DNA of 64,000 nt from Corynebacterium tuberculostearicum (GTDB taxonomy: Bacteria > Actinomycetota > Actinomycetes > Mycobacteriales > Mycobacteriaceae), in assembly GCF_016894265.1 (NCBI RefSeq), contig NZ_CP069791.1:682001-746000 (forward strand), read 5' to 3'. The translations under genes were made by a program, and so were the position numbers. Shown piece by piece: positions 38,424 through 47,889 of this stretch (position 1 is its first letter; every line of letters begins with the position of its first letter). A model generated the notes under the pieces. The model did not search any database. It had not been told where the DNA came from and saw only the letters and a program-made list of their open reading frames with translations.

Positions 38424-39083
38424 TTATCCCGTTGGCGGTACGTCGCCGGACATGATGACCTTTTGCTGTCCTTCATCCCACCGGAAGCCTGCGTCGGTTG
38501 TGCCTGAGCGGTTGGCATTGCCTTCACCTTCGCGCGGCCAGTGGTAGGTTACCGCGATCTCGGAATCACTCACACGCTCAATAGTGGGGGCGAATCCATA
38601 GGGCTTTGCCGTTGCGGTGCCTAAGTATTCGCCGTGATTAAACAGCATGATGTGGAAAGGAGAAGAACTAGTTCCTCCCTCAATCATCAGGGTTTCCCAC
38701 GATAGGGATGCGCAGGGGTCATAGCCGGAGGAATCAAAGAGCTCCCATCCGATGGTGCCCCACGGAGCGACTTGGGATACTCCCTCGGTGAATGCTGTTT
38801 GGGCATCAGCTGCGCCACACGACGAAGTGGTGTCGGCTTCTGGACTCGGCTGCTCGTCATCCATCACGACGTTCGGAGGCACCGGCCGAGTAGTTTCTTC
38901 TTCCGTCGCAGCAGAGTCAGTGGGCGATTCTTCCGGCTTGGCATCGCTGTTTTCTTCTGTAGCGGACATAGTCGCTGTCTCAATCGTAGGCTCTTGGCCT
39001 GTGGTGTCCGTGGAATTCTCAGTGCAGGCGGTCACGACTAAGCCCGCTAACACAATGCCTGCCGTGAAGCGAAGTCTATGCAT
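38424..39083 (-). CDS. LppP/LprE-family lipoprotein (copy 2)
   Basis: A 219-residue lipoprotein with signal peptide and lipobox VTAC (IVLAGLVVTACTENS), a Ser/Thr/Glu-rich linker, and the same C-terminal domain as copy 1: YDPCASLSWETLMIEGG, SPFHIMLFNHGEYLGTAT, EIAVTYHWPREGEGNA and a shared ending QQKVIMSGDVPP. Its start overlaps the 3' end of the J-like membrane protein gene by 8 bp, so they are probably co-transcribed. Confidence 0.85.
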   Translation of the reverse strand: MHRLRFTAGIVLAGLVVTACTENSTDTTGQEPTIETATMSATEENSDAKPEESPTDSAATEEETTRPVPPNVVMDDEQPSPEADTTSSCGAADAQTAFTEGVSQVAPWGTIGWELFDSSGYDPCASLSWETLMIEGGTSSSPFHIMLFNHGEYLGTATAKPYGFAPTIERVSDSEIAVTYHWPREGEGNANRSGTTDAGFRWDEGQQKVIMSGDVPPTG

Positions 39084-39834
39084 TATTGGCGCCCTTTAGA
39101 CCGAGGGTTTTGCGGATAGACCAAATGAACTCTGCCAGGACAAGCAGAAGCGGGGTAGCGATAACAGTCTTGATCATTGAGGCGGTGAAGTTTGCGGTCT
39201 TTGCTTCGAGATCGGAAGAGCCCATAATCAGGCTCATTGCGGTGGCATCGTTGGCTGTGCCGGCTAAGGAGAGCCCGCGGATACCGGCGATGAGCCACAT
39301 CAACAGTAGGATTCCCCACACCACGCACCACATTATGGACTGGCAGCGTTGGCGGGCAGGTTCAACCGGGAATGACATATTGCTGAAGTCAACAGTGAAC
39401 TGCTTTTTAGAGCTGCTGAAGCCGGTGCTATTGGATGGAGCCGGGGTCTGGGAAGTGGTTTGAGTAGGCCAACCGTGTTGTGACGTACGTGCAGCGGTAT
39501 ATCCGGGGGCAGGGGTGTATGCGCTATTGGCTTCAGGGGATGGGGCCTCATGCGTGGGAGTAGATATGCCTGTAGCTGTTCCAGCAGGGGAAGCTGCAAT
39601 TTGGCGAATGCGTGCGATATCTACCTCTGGACCGGTCGGGTCTGCCAGCTCTTTGTCATATTGCGAGCGGCGACTTTCAGCCGAGAAAATCTCACGAGCA
39701 GTGGTGAGCTCGTCTCGAGCTGCTGCGTTTTCCGGACTTAACTGAGCTAGCTTGGCCTCGACATCGGCGACTAGCTGGGAAGACTCAGCGGAAGGATCCA
39801 GGGAGAGGGAGTTGTAGAGATTGTAGTGAGCCAC
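39076..39834 (-). CDS. membrane protein with a degenerate J-domain-like N-terminus
   Basis: A 252-residue protein. Residues 1-66 (MAHYNLYNSLSLDPSAESSQ to RRSQYDKELADP) follow the helix pattern of a DnaJ J-domain, including the final helix with RxxYD, but the HPD tripeptide required to stimulate DnaK is missing (the loop reads AQLSPENAAARDELTTA). A Pro/Thr/Ser-rich linker (about 90-155) follows, then three hydrophobic segments. Likely a membrane protein with a cytoplasmic protein-interaction module. Operon with the two lipoprotein genes. Confidence 0.68.
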   Translation of the reverse strand: MAHYNLYNSLSLDPSAESSQLVADVEAKLAQLSPENAAARDELTTAREIFSAESRRSQYDKELADPTGPEVDIARIRQIAASPAGTATGISTPTHEAPSPEANSAYTPAPGYTAARTSQHGWPTQTTSQTPAPSNSTGFSSSKKQFTVDFSNMSFPVEPARQRCQSIMWCVVWGILLLMWLIAGIRGLSLAGTANDATAMSLIMGSSDLEAKTANFTASMIKTVIATPLLLVLAEFIWSIRKTLGLKGANNA

Positions 39835-39908
39835 GGCAGGGTCCTTTCTGGTGTAAATAGGCCGTGAAAATGCCGGAAGGAGAGTGATAGGGGAGGGGTA
39901 TAGGGGGA

Positions 39909-40919
39909 TTAACAGGGATCGGAGAAGTCTCCTTTATCGTTTAGGGAACGAGCATTGCCGCCATACTGGGCCTTAAGGGAACAGACCTTGTCCACGCTAT
40001 AACCGGCGTCATAGTAAATGGCGTAGACGGATTTGCCGTCTACCGTTTCACGTAGAGAGCTGCAGGCCCCGCCGCGAAGGATCTTGGAACCGGGGTATTT
40101 ATCCTGGACGCGAGAGGTCTCAGTATATGGTTCTGGCCCATCGATCAGTGCGGATTCAACGATGAGGATATAGCGACCATCGCATTTGCCGTTCCAGTCG
40201 CCGGCCCACGCAAACTCGTCTGCTGCGGGGTCTTCTTCGGTGTCTTCGGCTTCTGTTGAAGTGTCGCCTTCATCGGTGCAAAGTGCGACCTTGTCAAGGA
40301 GGGGAAGCGGTGCTCCTGCTTCTTCAAGCTTGTCTTGGTCATAGCATCCGATATCAGAGGGCCAAGCTGTTCCATCCGTTTTGTATTTGTGCCACGCATT
40401 GTCAGTCCAATAGAACAACGTTAAGTTTGAAGTCCCGTCTTCACCGGCAAAAAGCCATGAGTCATCGCAATACTGCTTAACTGGTCTAGTCAACGAGCTG
40501 AGCTTTTCATCTGCGAAGTCATTGCACTTTTCGTATTTGGTAGGAGCATCCGCTGCGGCAGCGTTCTTGTCCTTGCCTTCGGACTTCTCTTCTGTAACTT
40601 CTTCGGACTCGGTTGAAGAAGCCTCTTTGGAGGCCGCTGAACCTGAAGGCGTAGAAGCTGGGGCTGAAAGAGTGGAGCCTGGGTCGTCTGTGGAATCGTG
40701 ATTATTTAGCAGCGCCCATGCACCAGCGCCTACAAGAGCGAGTGCCGCCAAGACGGCTACCACAATTATGGCTAGGCGTTTGCCCTTGCCAGTGGATTTG
40801 GGATCTGGTTCCTGCGTAGGGGATGCGGGGGAGGGCGCACCCCAGGTTTGGGCGCTGCCCGAGGAGCCGGAGTCTGGGGAGGAGGGCTCCGGTTGACCCC
40901 AAGCGTTGTTATTAGTCAA
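39909..40919 (-). CDS. single-pass membrane protein with Pro/Ser-rich cytoplasmic head
   Basis: About 336 residues: an N-terminal Pro/Ser/Gln-rich segment (NNNAWGQPEPSSPDSGSSGS), a Lys-rich stretch, one membrane helix (LAIIVVAVLAALALVGAGAW), an acidic Ser/Glu linker, and an extracytoplasmic domain with about ten cysteines, suggesting disulfides. The start is taken as TTG at 40919 because TTGGAG lies 8 nt before it; a longer frame opens at 40985. Function unknown. It lies 74 bp upstream of the J-like protein gene on the same strand, so the 37620-40919 genes may form one envelope operon. Confidence 0.65.
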   Translation of the reverse strand: MTNNNAWGQPEPSSPDSGSSGSAQTWGAPSPASPTQEPDPKSTGKGKRLAIIVVAVLAALALVGAGAWALLNNHDSTDDPGSTLSAPASTPSGSAASKEASSTESEEVTEEKSEGKDKNAAAADAPTKYEKCNDFADEKLSSLTRPVKQYCDDSWLFAGEDGTSNLTLFYWTDNAWHKYKTDGTAWPSDIGCYDQDKLEEAGAPLPLLDKVALCTDEGDTSTEAEDTEEDPAADEFAWAGDWNGKCDGRYILIVESALIDGPEPYTETSRVQDKYPGSKILRGGACSSLRETVDGKSVYAIYYDAGYSVDKVCSLKAQYGGNARSLNDKGDFSDPC

Positions 40920-41141
40920 GGTTTGGACTCCAATGCACGCAGAGTGGGAAACGAATGCGAAAGAGAGCGGAAAGCTGAGAATCAATCCGCGTCATACTAT
41001 AGACACACGGATTGCATGAATTCTTCTGAATGATGCCCTGAAGGGGTAGTTTCAATGTATGTAAAAGGAGAAAAATGTAACGCGTAAGGCTTAAGGGAAA
41101 CATTGCTGCACGGATCTGTATAAGCTACGGAGGGCACCATA

Positions 41142-41282
41142 GTGGCTTTGCCGTCTGGAAAACGCCCTCATCACGTTGCCAAGAAACATTCAGAAGGCGC
41201 ACAGGAAAGGTCGGCCTCCTACAACGCAAAGACCAATGTCCGGCTTAATCCCAAGCATGACCAAGAATTAAATCCCCGATGA
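41142..41282 (+). CDS. small basic protein, 46 residues (putative)
   Basis: A GTG at 41142 is preceded by GGAGGG with 7-nt spacing and opens a 46-codon frame (MALPSGKRPHHVAKKHSEGA...) ending in TGA at 41280-41282. The product is strongly basic and His/Lys-rich, with no membrane segment. The next gene begins 20 bp downstream with its own ribosome binding site, so the two may be an operon. No family recognised. Confidence 0.45.
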   Translation: MALPSGKRPHHVAKKHSEGAQERSASYNAKTNVRLNPKHDQELNPR

Positions 41283-41301
41283 GGGGGAGGAAGGAGCCCT
41301 C

Positions 41302-42285
41302 GTGGGCCTGGACCGCAATCTCAACGCCGCGGAATTGCACGCGACACGAAACCGGGTGAGCGTGTCTCCGGATCTCATCCGCCGCTTGGGCGGTGCGCTG
41401 GGATATCACGCAATCGAGGCTTTTGGCTCAGAGGCGCAGACGGAATTGAGCAAGGTTTTTGATTTGGGAGACATCATCGATTTGATGCTGCTGAGCCAGC
41501 TGCCGGAGATGGAGGTCGCGCCGGGTGTGGAGCAGCAGGTAGAGGGGGACGTCGCTAAGCAGCTGCTGCGGCGCATCAGCGCGGGTGATTATCTGACGCG
41601 GCAGCAGGTGCACGACCGCCTGCCGCGGGCGACGGTGATGTTGTATCGCATGGGGCATCCGCGCCTGTGGGCCTTTGCCGCCCGCCAGCGCCTGCCCCAG
41701 GATGCGGAAAGAGCCGTGCCGGATTCCTTCCACCGTGATATCACCGGCCCGTACACCACTCCGGAGGAAGCGTGGCTGGGCATGTACGTGGCCGATGCCA
41801 CGCGGCTAGGGGAGCTAAACACCCAGGTAGATGGTGCCGGGTTGGACGAAGACAGGCAGCAGCGCCTGCGTCTGGGCATGAGCTTGGCCGATACCTACCG
41901 TCAAGTCTGGAGTTCCGCGCGCGGCCATTGGCGCGTCAGCCCCCAGACGCGCTATATCGTGCCTTCGCGCTTTGGCTACTGCCCCTTTGTCTTCCGCGTG
42001 GCCGAGGGCGGGTGGCGCCGCGATTCCTTCGAGGGGAGCCACGATCGCTTCATGGCCACGGAGGGCTATTGGATCGACGTGGAGCGCGAACGGCTCATTC
42101 ACCTCGGCGCGCCAGACCCGCACGATGCATGGCTGCCTACGGCGCGGGTCGCGGCCGAAGCACCGACGGAAGAGGACCTGGCCGTCGCCCGGGTGCTCAG
42201 CGGGAAAATCATTGCCCTCGGCGCCGGCCAGAAAAATATTACGATTCGCCTGCGCCAGAAGAACCGCACATTGAACTTTGACTAG
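41302..42285 (+). CDS. conserved protein of unknown function (327 aa)
   Basis: A soluble protein without signal peptide or membrane segment. The GTG start has GGAAGGAG at good spacing. The N-terminal half is helical (SPDLIRRLGGALGYHAIEAF); the C-terminal half has aromatic and Arg-rich stretches (YIVPSRFGYCPFVFRVAEGG). No catalytic motif stands out. It is 23 bp upstream of the nucleosidase gene on the same strand, so a shared transcript is likely. Confidence 0.65.
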   Translation: MGLDRNLNAAELHATRNRVSVSPDLIRRLGGALGYHAIEAFGSEAQTELSKVFDLGDIIDLMLLSQLPEMEVAPGVEQQVEGDVAKQLLRRISAGDYLTRQQVHDRLPRATVMLYRMGHPRLWAFAARQRLPQDAERAVPDSFHRDITGPYTTPEEAWLGMYVADATRLGELNTQVDGAGLDEDRQQRLRLGMSLADTYRQVWSSARGHWRVSPQTRYIVPSRFGYCPFVFRVAEGGWRRDSFEGSHDRFMATEGYWIDVERERLIHLGAPDPHDAWLPTARVAAEAPTEEDLAVARVLSGKIIALGAGQKNITIRLRQKNRTLNFD

Positions 42286-42308
42286 GGCGGGCAGGTATTC
42301 TCGCAGGC

Positions 42309-42899
42309 ATGGAGAATCTCAACGGACGCACCCTTTTCGTCGCCGCTGTGGACGCGGAAGCCGCCCACATTCCGGAAGGCGAACCCCTGCTCATCACCGG
42401 AATCGGTACGGTTCCGGCGGCCATTGCGCTGACGGAAGCTCTTGCCGACGCCCGCGCTAACGGCGCCCTCCCCGACCGCGTCGTCAATATCGGTACTGCC
42501 GGCGCGCTTGTCGACGGCATGGCTGGCGTCTTCGAAGTCAATAAGGTCACCAAGTATGACTTCAAGCTCGAAGTGCTTACCGATATCAATCGCTATCTGC
42601 TGCCAGAGGCCATCGAGCTCGAGACCTCCGGCCGCCTGCCGGTGCGCGGACTGGCCACGGGCGACATGTTTGTCTCCGATACCGCCCTGCGCACCGAGCT
42701 AGCCAAGAAATCGCAGCTGTGCGACATGGAAGGCTATTCCATCGCCGCCGTATGCCAGCGCTTCGACGTGCCCTGCACCCTGCTTAAGCAGGTGTCCGAT
42801 TCCGCCAATGAGGAGTCCAAGGGCACCTGGGCCAACGTCCTTGACCGCGGTGCGCGCCAGCTCGCCTCGGCAGCTACGGACCTAGGCTTTCTGCGCTAA
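42309..42899 (+). CDS. nucleosidase / purine phosphorylase-family protein
   Basis: A 196-residue protein with the PNP/UDP fold: LLITGIGTVPAAIALTEAL at the base-binding N-terminus, VVNIGTAGALVDGMAGVFEV, and the C-terminal signature CDMEGYSIAAVCQRFDVPC, whose Met-Glu contacts the ribose and catalytic Asp follows in KQVSDSANE. It is shorter than 5'-methylthioadenosine/S-adenosylhomocysteine nucleosidase (about 230 residues), so the substrate is not certain; nucleoside salvage or detoxification of MTA/SAH is likely. Confidence 0.82.
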   Translation: MENLNGRTLFVAAVDAEAAHIPEGEPLLITGIGTVPAAIALTEALADARANGALPDRVVNIGTAGALVDGMAGVFEVNKVTKYDFKLEVLTDINRYLLPEAIELETSGRLPVRGLATGDMFVSDTALRTELAKKSQLCDMEGYSIAAVCQRFDVPCTLLKQVSDSANEESKGTWANVLDRGARQLASAATDLGFLR

Positions 42900-42934
42900 A
42901 AACTAAAAGCGCGCCGGCGGAGGGCCGGCGCGCT
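42900..42934 (-). terminator. intrinsic terminator of the AI-2E transporter gene
   Basis: AGCGCGCCGGC (42908-42918) pairs with GCCGGCGCGCT (42924-42934) around a short loop. Read on the minus strand the stem is followed by TTTTAGTTTTT. It may also slow the convergent nucleosidase transcript. Confidence 0.85.
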
Positions 42935-42952
42935 GCTAGTGGTGGCTGAGTC

Positions 42953-44326
42953 TTAGCTCAGCGGGCTCATGGACTGGTAGAGCTGCTCTACCTTGTCGCG
43001 TGGGGTCTTGGGGTGTTCGTAGGCGACGTCGCTGAAGTCTTCAGGGTCGTCCTTGGAGCCGGTGATGATGTCTATATCGGAGGGCTCGACTTCGCCGGAG
43101 CGCAGCGCGGCCATCTCGGCGTGGTAGCGCACAACAACAGCGATGGTTGCGGCCACGGGGACGGCGAGGAAGGCGCCGACGATGCCGGCCAGGGTAGAGC
43201 CGACGGTGACGGAGAGCAGGACAACGGCCGCGTGCAGGCCCATGGCCTTGGACTGCAGCATCGGCTGGAGGACATTGCCTTCCACCTGCTGGACGATGAT
43301 GATAAGTGCGAGCGCCAGCAGCGCGTTGGTCAGGCCATTGGAGACCAGCGCGATGATGACGGCGAGGGCGCCAGCGGTGACCGCACCGATGATCGGGATG
43401 AAGCTGGCGAAGAACGTCACCACAGCGATGACGAGCGCAAGCGGAACTTGCAGAACCCACAGGCCAAGGCCAATGAGGATAGCGTCCACCATGGCCACGG
43501 CGGCCTGCGCTTGAATGAAGCCCGACAAGGTCTTCCAGATGCGCGCGCCGAGCTCGGTAACGTGCCAGCCGGTGGAGTTGCCGGTGTACTTGCGCAGCCA
43601 CGGCAGGAATTTGTCGCCGTCTTTAATGATGAAGAAGGTGACAAAGAGCATGATCAGCGCGGCCACGACGATGGAGCTGGCCATCGAGAAACCAGAGATA
43701 ACGCCGGTGGCGATAGTGGAGGCTTGGCCCTTGGCAAACTTGACCACGTCCTGGAGCACGGACTGTAGCTGGTCACTTTGGATATCGATGGGGGACTTTT
43801 CCACCATCTCCGTCAGCTGGTTGATGCCGTCTTCAGCCTGATTAATGAGCGTTTGGCTCTGACTAGTGACTACTGGCGCCATGGCGGCAAAGACGCCGCA
43901 GAAGACAATGATGAGGCCGAGCAGCGTGCTCACCGCCGCGAGCGAGCGCGGAAATCCCTTACTGCGCAGCCACGCGCTGATGGGGTAGAGCACCGTGGAA
44001 ACGAGGATGGCGAGCAAGACCGGCAGCAGGCCTACCCAAATGAACTTGAGCAGGTAGCCGGCCAGCGCTAGGCCGGCGACGATAAGGATAAAGACCACCG
44101 AGACCTTGGCCATGGTGCGGAAGTCCTTGGCCAGGACGGCGGATTTATCGTCGCGCTCGGCAGGGTGCTCGCTGGCAGCCTCTGCACCAAGGTGCGCGTC
44201 ATCATAAGCGACGAGGGTATGCGAATCTTCCTCGCCCGGCTTTTGGATTTGTGTTGCGTTACCTTTTTCCTGCGCAGACGGGCGCTTGGCCTCGTCGCGG
44301 GAAGACGAATTATGTGACGTAGACAT
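42953..44326 (-). CDS. AI-2E family (PerM-type) transporter
   Basis: A 457-residue membrane protein of the AI-2E exporter/PerM superfamily: a polar N-terminal region of about 90 residues, then about eight helices with a central soluble segment. Family features include IKDGDKFLPWLRKY, the FIPIIGAVTAGALAVIIALV region and QQVEGNVLQPMLQSKAMGLH. The C-terminal tail is acidic. The substrate is unknown; despite the family name, autoinducer transport should not be assumed. Confidence 0.88.
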   Translation of the reverse strand: MSTSHNSSSRDEAKRPSAQEKGNATQIQKPGEEDSHTLVAYDDAHLGAEAASEHPAERDDKSAVLAKDFRTMAKVSVVFILIVAGLALAGYLLKFIWVGLLPVLLAILVSTVLYPISAWLRSKGFPRSLAAVSTLLGLIIVFCGVFAAMAPVVTSQSQTLINQAEDGINQLTEMVEKSPIDIQSDQLQSVLQDVVKFAKGQASTIATGVISGFSMASSIVVAALIMLFVTFFIIKDGDKFLPWLRKYTGNSTGWHVTELGARIWKTLSGFIQAQAAVAMVDAILIGLGLWVLQVPLALVIAVVTFFASFIPIIGAVTAGALAVIIALVSNGLTNALLALALIIIVQQVEGNVLQPMLQSKAMGLHAAVVLLSVTVGSTLAGIVGAFLAVPVAATIAVVVRYHAEMAALRSGEVEPSDIDIITGSKDDPEDFSDVAYEHPKTPRDKVEQLYQSMSPLS

Positions 44327-44365
44327 TGTCTACCACTATGCCACACAAAACTCGCAGCGCATATA

Positions 44366-44406
44366 CGAAAAAGGAGGTAGCGGCCCACGGGCGGGGCGCT
44401 ACCTCC
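44366..44406 (-). terminator. intrinsic terminator of putA
   Basis: GGAGGTAGCG (44373-44382) pairs with CGCTACCTCC (44397-44406); on the minus strand the stem is followed by TTTTTCG. It lies 40 bp beyond the putA stop. Confidence 0.85.
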
Positions 44407-44445
44407 CTTCAGTACCTTTAACGCGTCTGCTGACGCGGCCGGGGA

Positions 44446-47400
44446 TTACTCGTCACGCAGGTTACCTACGTTGCGGATAATGCCGAAGCGGTGCATGGTA
44501 ACCGAAACTGCCTGCTCAAGCAGGTAAGGCATGAGCTCACGGCGGCCGTCGGCAAGCACAGGCTGGTCCAGCACCACGGAGTTGGAGCGCACCGCGGCCT
44601 CGTAGGTGGAATCCGGCACGGTGCCCAGAGCGCGCACGCGGGAGGAGGCGTCATTGGCCACGTCGGTAGCAAAAGCCTCGTCGGTGATGGCCTTGACGTC
44701 GAAGCCGAGGTCCTGCAGCTGGGTGGCAACCTCCGGGGTAGCGGAAATCTCCGTTGCAGTACCGGTGATGGCGGCGGCCAGCACCTGACGAGCAACCTCG
44801 CGCAGTTCGTAGCCTTCGCCCACGCGCACGCGCAGCTTGGTCAGCAGTGGACGGTAGCGGAAGATATTGGCCTCAGAAACCAAACCGGTGCGGTCGTGGT
44901 TGCGGCCAAACTCTTCCTGCCACGCCACCTGGTCCAGTTCAGCGGCGCGCCACAGCCAGGTGATGTCGTCCTCGGTGAGCCTGCCAGAGAGGTTATCGCG
45001 CAGGCGGTGCAGCGCGGCGAGGCTGGCTGGGGCGATATCCACGTTGCGCGGCTTGAGCTCGCCATCGGCCCACTCACCCATTTGCGCCACGTAGTTCGGG
45101 CCGCCAGCCTTGGCGCCCGGTCCCATGACGGACTTCTTCCACCCGCCGAAGGACTGGCGCTGGACAATCGCGCCGGTGATGCCGCGGTTGACGTAGGCAT
45201 TGCCCACCTCAACGTTGTCGATCCAGTACTCAATCTCGGCGTCGTCAAGCGAGTGAATGCCGCCAGTCAAGCCATAGCCGGTGGCGTTTTGCCAGGCAAT
45301 AGCCTCCTCCAAGGTATCGGCGTACATGATGCCGAGGATGGGGCCGAAGCACTCATTCTTGTGGTACCAGGAACCCGGCTGCACATTATCGCGAATGCCC
45401 GGGGACCACAGGGTCCCTTCCTGGTTGAGCTTTTTCGGCTTGAGCAGCCACTTCTCACCCGGCTCGAGCTGGGTCAAACCGCGCAGTAGCTTCTCGCTCG
45501 GCTCTTCCGCAAGGCCATTCATGGTGGTGGTGATATCGAAGCCCGGGCCTGGCTTAAGGGTCTTGACGGCATCAAGCAGCTGGGTGCGCAGGCGCTCGGA
45601 CTTGCCAGCCGCGCCGACGAAGATAACCAGGGAGGCCGCCGAGCACTTCTGACCGGAGTGGCCAAAGGCAGAGTTGTAGAGATCATCGATGGCCAGATCC
45701 GGGTCTGCGGCTGGGGTAATGATGAGCGCATTCTTGCCGGAAGTCTCCGCCATAATGTTCATCTTCGGCTTCCAAGAACGGAAGAGCGCGCCGGTATCGG
45801 AGGCGCCGGTGAGGATGACATTGTTCACGTCATCGTGGGAGAGCAGGGCCTTTCCGGCCTCGGCTTCATCAGTCAGCACCAGCTGCACCAGATCCGGATC
45901 CAAGCCCTGTGCCTCGAGGGCGGTGCGGAAGGACTCCACCACGAGCTTGCCGCAGTGAACCACCTGCGGTGCAGGCTTGACGATGACCGCCGAGCCCGCC
46001 GCCAAAGATGCCGCAATGCCGCCGGTGGGGATGGCAATGGGGAAGTTCCACGGTGGGGTTACCACGGTGACGGTGTGCGGGGTGAACTCGGAGTAGGACT
46101 CTTCCAGCAGGCGCGCGGACTGGCCGTAGTAGGTGCAGAAGTCAATCGCCTCAGAAACCTCAGGGTCGGTCTGGGTAACAGTCTTATTAGCCTCATACGC
46201 AGCCACGGAGATGAACTTGCCGCGCTGGGACGCAATCTGATCTGCCACGGCCTCCAGTGCGGCGGCGCGCTCGGCGGCAGGGCGCTTGCCCCACTCGGTG
46301 CCGAGCTCCTTGGCGCGGGCGATGTGGCTTTCTACCGCGGCTGGGTCGGTGACCTCTGCGATACCGTGCTCGCCCGGGTTGCTCTTGAGCGCTTCCTGCG
46401 CCCACTGGCGGTTCGGGGCGAGAGCTGGGTCAGTATCGGCCTCGTTGGTAAAGCGGCCGGTGCGCGGTGCCTGGCGGCCGTCCTCCTCAAGGCGGTTCTG
46501 GGTGCGACGGGCACCAGCGAAGGTCTCCCAGCGCTTGGCGACGGCCCGACGGAACGTCTCTTCCTGGTCCGCCAACGGCTCCTCGCCCGGGGCGAAGAGG
46601 GCGTAGAGGAAGTTCTGCGGCGCGGAGTTCTCCTCCAAGCGGCGTACCAGGTAGGACACGGCGACGTCGAAGTCTTCTGCGTGGACAACCGGGGTGTAGA
46701 GGATTTGGCGGCCGTCAAAGACCTTGCGCACCGCTGCCTGCTGCGCTGGGGACATGCCCTGCAGCATCTCCGAATCCATCATGTGCAGCACGCCGCGCTT
46801 CTTGCCGAGTTCATAGGCCATTGCCGCGGTGTAGAGGTTGTGGGTTGCTACACCGATGCGGACGCTATCGGCGTACTCGTCGCGCAGGATGAAATCCAAT
46901 AGGCGGTAGTAGTTTGCGTCCACGTCGAGCTTGTTGGTGTAGGTAGCCAGCGGCCAATCGTGAACCTCGCCCTGCACGCTTTCCATGGACAGGTTCGCGC
47001 CCTTTACAATGCGCACCTTGACCTTGCCGCCGCCCTTAGCCACGCGCTCCTTGGCAAAATCGGCGACATCCTTGAGCGCATCGAAGGTATCTGGCAGGTA
47101 AGCCTGCAGCACGATGCCGGCATCCAGGGTGAGGAATTCCGGCTCACTGAGCAGCTCCTTGAACAGGCGGATGGTCAGGTGGAGATCGTGGTACTCCTCC
47201 ATGTCCATGTTGATAAAGACCTTTTCGGTACGGTCTGCTGCAGCCTGGTACAGCGGACGCAGGCGCTCCTTAAGGCGCTCTACCGAGCCATCGATATCCC
47301 AAGGGTTGAGTTGGGCCACCATGGAAGAAGCCTTAACCGATACGTAGGTCACGCGGGGGTTTTGGATGAGCTTGAGGGTACGCTCCGCGCGGGACTTCGC

Positions 47401-47889
47401 CTCTTCCTCACCAAGTACGGCCTCACCCAGCAGGTTGAGGTTAAGCTGCTCACCGGATTCGGCGGCCTTGTCCAGGATCTTGTTGAGGGCATCAGACTCG
47501 GCGTCCAGAACGAGGTGGCCAACCATCTTGCGCATGTACAGGCGGGCTATCGGCATGACCAGGTTCGGCAGGATGGGGCCGAAGAAACCGCCGGCGCCAA
47601 CGAGCGCACCATTGATGCTGCCCAGGAACGACGGGTCATAGTGGGAAGAAATATCCTTCAGCGCGTGCGCGGCAACCTTGTCATCTTCTGGACGCATGAC
47701 GCGGTCGACGAAGTCCATGGTGAACTTCACGCCGTCCTCATCGCGCAGCAGGTCCGCGAGCTGTTCGGTGGCCTTATCTTCTTCGTCCGCAGTGGACTTC
47801 AACCAGTCGTGTGCGCGGCTGATAGCTGCGGGCAAGACTGCTTCCACATCATCAGAGATGGGCATGCGGGTATTGGCAGGAGAAGTCAT
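44446..47889 (-). CDS. putA: bifunctional proline dehydrogenase / delta-1-pyrroline-5-carboxylate dehydrogenase
   Basis: Oxidises proline to glutamate in two steps. The 1147-residue protein has a helical N-terminus, the FAD-binding PRODH barrel at about residues 120-460 (DSVRIGVATHNLYTAAMAYE, VRRLEENSAPQNFLYALF), and the aldehyde dehydrogenase domain at about 500-1000 with VVTPPWNFPIAIPTGG, catalytic Glu in MAETSGKNALI and catalytic Cys749 in HSGQKCSAASLV. The last about 150 residues form a C-terminal extension. There is no N-terminal DNA-binding domain, so it is not an autoregulator. The size matches C. glutamicum PutA. It is monocistronic with its own terminator and a 579-bp upstream gap containing palindromes. 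Confidence 0.97.
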   Translation of the reverse strand: MTSPANTRMPISDDVEAVLPAAISRAHDWLKSTADEEDKATEQLADLLRDEDGVKFTMDFVDRVMRPEDDKVAAHALKDISSHYDPSFLGSINGALVGAGGFFGPILPNLVMPIARLYMRKMVGHLVLDAESDALNKILDKAAESGEQLNLNLLGEAVLGEEEAKSRAERTLKLIQNPRVTYVSVKASSMVAQLNPWDIDGSVERLKERLRPLYQAAADRTEKVFINMDMEEYHDLHLTIRLFKELLSEPEFLTLDAGIVLQAYLPDTFDALKDVADFAKERVAKGGGKVKVRIVKGANLSMESVQGEVHDWPLATYTNKLDVDANYYRLLDFILRDEYADSVRIGVATHNLYTAAMAYELGKKRGVLHMMDSEMLQGMSPAQQAAVRKVFDGRQILYTPVVHAEDFDVAVSYLVRRLEENSAPQNFLYALFAPGEEPLADQEETFRRAVAKRWETFAGARRTQNRLEEDGRQAPRTGRFTNEADTDPALAPNRQWAQEALKSNPGEHGIAEVTDPAAVESHIARAKELGTEWGKRPAAERAAALEAVADQIASQRGKFISVAAYEANKTVTQTDPEVSEAIDFCTYYGQSARLLEESYSEFTPHTVTVVTPPWNFPIAIPTGGIAASLAAGSAVIVKPAPQVVHCGKLVVESFRTALEAQGLDPDLVQLVLTDEAEAGKALLSHDDVNNVILTGASDTGALFRSWKPKMNIMAETSGKNALIITPAADPDLAIDDLYNSAFGHSGQKCSAASLVIFVGAAGKSERLRTQLLDAVKTLKPGPGFDITTTMNGLAEEPSEKLLRGLTQLEPGEKWLLKPKKLNQEGTLWSPGIRDNVQPGSWYHKNECFGPILGIMYADTLEEAIAWQNATGYGLTGGIHSLDDAEIEYWIDNVEVGNAYVNRGITGAIVQRQSFGGWKKSVMGPGAKAGGPNYVAQMGEWADGELKPRNVDIAPASLAALHRLRDNLSGRLTEDDITWLWRAAELDQVAWQEEFGRNHDRTGLVSEANIFRYRPLLTKLRVRVGEGYELREVARQVLAAAITGTATEISATPEVATQLQDLGFDVKAITDEAFATDVANDASSRVRALGTVPDSTYEAAVRSNSVVLDQPVLADGRRELMPYLLEQAVSVTMHRFGIIRNVGNLRDE

